A stretch of DNA of 64,000 bases. Source: Bradyrhizobium glycinis (GTDB lineage: Bacteria; Pseudomonadota; Alphaproteobacteria; Rhizobiales; Xanthobacteraceae). Under the pieces are notes generated by a model. The model saw only the letters and a program-made list of their open reading frames with translations, made no database searches and had not been told where the DNA came from. The stretch lies in the NCBI RefSeq assembly GCF_016031655.1, contig NZ_JACCHQ010000004.1, positions 1 to 64,000 of the forward strand, written 5' to 3'. Below, piece by piece: positions 63,532-64,000 of this stretch (within the stretch, counting starts at the first letter, position 1; each line of letters starts with the position of its first letter). Position numbers and translations under genes: made by a program.

Positions 63532-64000
63532 CGTCGTCGGCCGTAGCGGGCGCGAGGCCGTTTCCGAACATCTGCCCGGCATGGTCAAGGACTGGTCGCT
63601 CGATCTCGTCGTCGTCAACGGCGAGAATTCGGCCGGCGGCTTCGGCATCACGGAAGCGATCTACCAGGAGTTTCTCGAGGCCGGCGCCGATGCGGTGACG
63701 CTCGGCAATCACTCCTGGGATCAGCGCGAGGCACTGGTGTTCATCGAACGCGCCGACCGCCTGGTGCGCCCCGCCAACTATCCGCGCGGCACGCCCGGCC
63801 GCGGCGCCGCCTTGGTCGAGACCAAGAATGGCAAGCACGCCCTCGTCATTAACGCGTTGGGCCGCGTCTTCATGACTCCGTTCGATGATCCCTTCGCGGC
63901 GCTCGAGCGCGAGCTCGGGGCCTGTCCGCTCGGTGTCGCCGCCGACGCCATCGTCGTCGATTTCCATTGCGAGGCTTCAAGCGAGAAGCAGGGCATCGGC
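63509..64000 (+). CDS. YmdB-type (TIGR00282) metallophosphoesterase, partial
   Basis: From a TTG at 63509 the frame stays open to the window edge (164 codons). ILFVGDVVGRSGREAV, VVNGENSAGGFGI, LGNHSWDQ and VDFHCEASSEKQ are the metal-binding and family blocks. YmdB homologues hydrolyse 2',3'-cyclic nucleotides. GGAG is 9 bases upstream of the TTG, inside the cyclo-ligase gene, so translation may be coupled. Confidence 0.9.
   Translation, partial: MRILFVGDVVGRSGREAVSEHLPGMVKDWSLDLVVVNGENSAGGFGITEAIYQEFLEAGADAVTLGNHSWDQREALVFIERADRLVRPANYPRGTPGRGAALVETKNGKHALVINALGRVFMTPFDDPFAALERELGACPLGVAADAIVVDFHCEASSEKQGIG

Overview
This 64 kb window looks like core chromosome of an alphaproteobacterium in the order Hyphomicrobiales, most likely Bradyrhizobium or a close relative. 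I base this on the very high G+C, the strong third-position G/C bias that opens long antisense frames, the alphaproteobacterial families present (RcdA/DUF1465, DUF1192, DUF2865, DUF2849, DUF4164, a TfdA-alpha-like dioxygenase), and several families of palindromic intergenic repeats. I see no tRNA, rRNA, CRISPR array, insertion sequence or prophage. The genus is inferred; no database search was possible.

Layout. 1-3.2 kb: the start of an AI-2E family transporter gene, an L,D-transpeptidase, two small envelope proteins and CsbD. 3.2-5.4 kb: malate synthase G, whose 3' end carries an unusual tandem repeat of its last codons and stop. 5.8-17.4 kb: a nearly complete assimilatory sulfate module. 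cysD-cysNC are read leftward; cysG-DUF2849-cysI-DUF934-cysH, then sbp-cysT-cysW-cysA, are read rightward. Together they import sulfate, activate it to APS/PAPS, reduce it to sulfite and then sulfide, and make the siroheme needed for the last step. 17.5-26.8 kb: a CAP-domain lipoprotein, a patatin-like lipase with 3-hydroxybutyrate dehydrogenase, a polysaccharide flippase, a DsbD N-domain protein, YqgE, a TfdA/TauD-type dioxygenase, two divergent SDR enzymes and a CsbD-like membrane protein.

26.9-37.4 kb: a DUF459 SGNH-fold protein that appears to lack its catalytic Ser and His, an MltB-type transglycosylase, GalU, two c-di-GMP enzymes (a diguanylate cyclase and a membrane GGDEF-EAL protein) and a quinone oxidoreductase. 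37.5-41.5 kb: DUF1192, a candidate small RNA, an RcdA homologue, ribosomal protein L31, an MsbA-like ABC exporter and a small secreted or anchored protein. 41.5-50 kb: a GNAT/OmpA-like/MotA-like operon that could form a proton-driven envelope stator, a CFA-type methyltransferase and an RND efflux pump. 50-51.4 kb: a lone AAA ATPase gene that seems to interrupt a palindromic repeat.

51.4-61 kb: inositol monophosphatase, a Sel1-repeat protein, a ThiE-like protein, class I and class II fructose-bisphosphate aldolases, pgk, gap and tkt, forming a leftward central-carbon cluster. 61.3-64 kb: DUF4164, zapA, a 6S RNA locus, 5-formyltetrahydrofolate cyclo-ligase and the start of a YmdB-type phosphoesterase gene. 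The zapA-6S RNA-cyclo-ligase order is also known from gammaproteobacteria.
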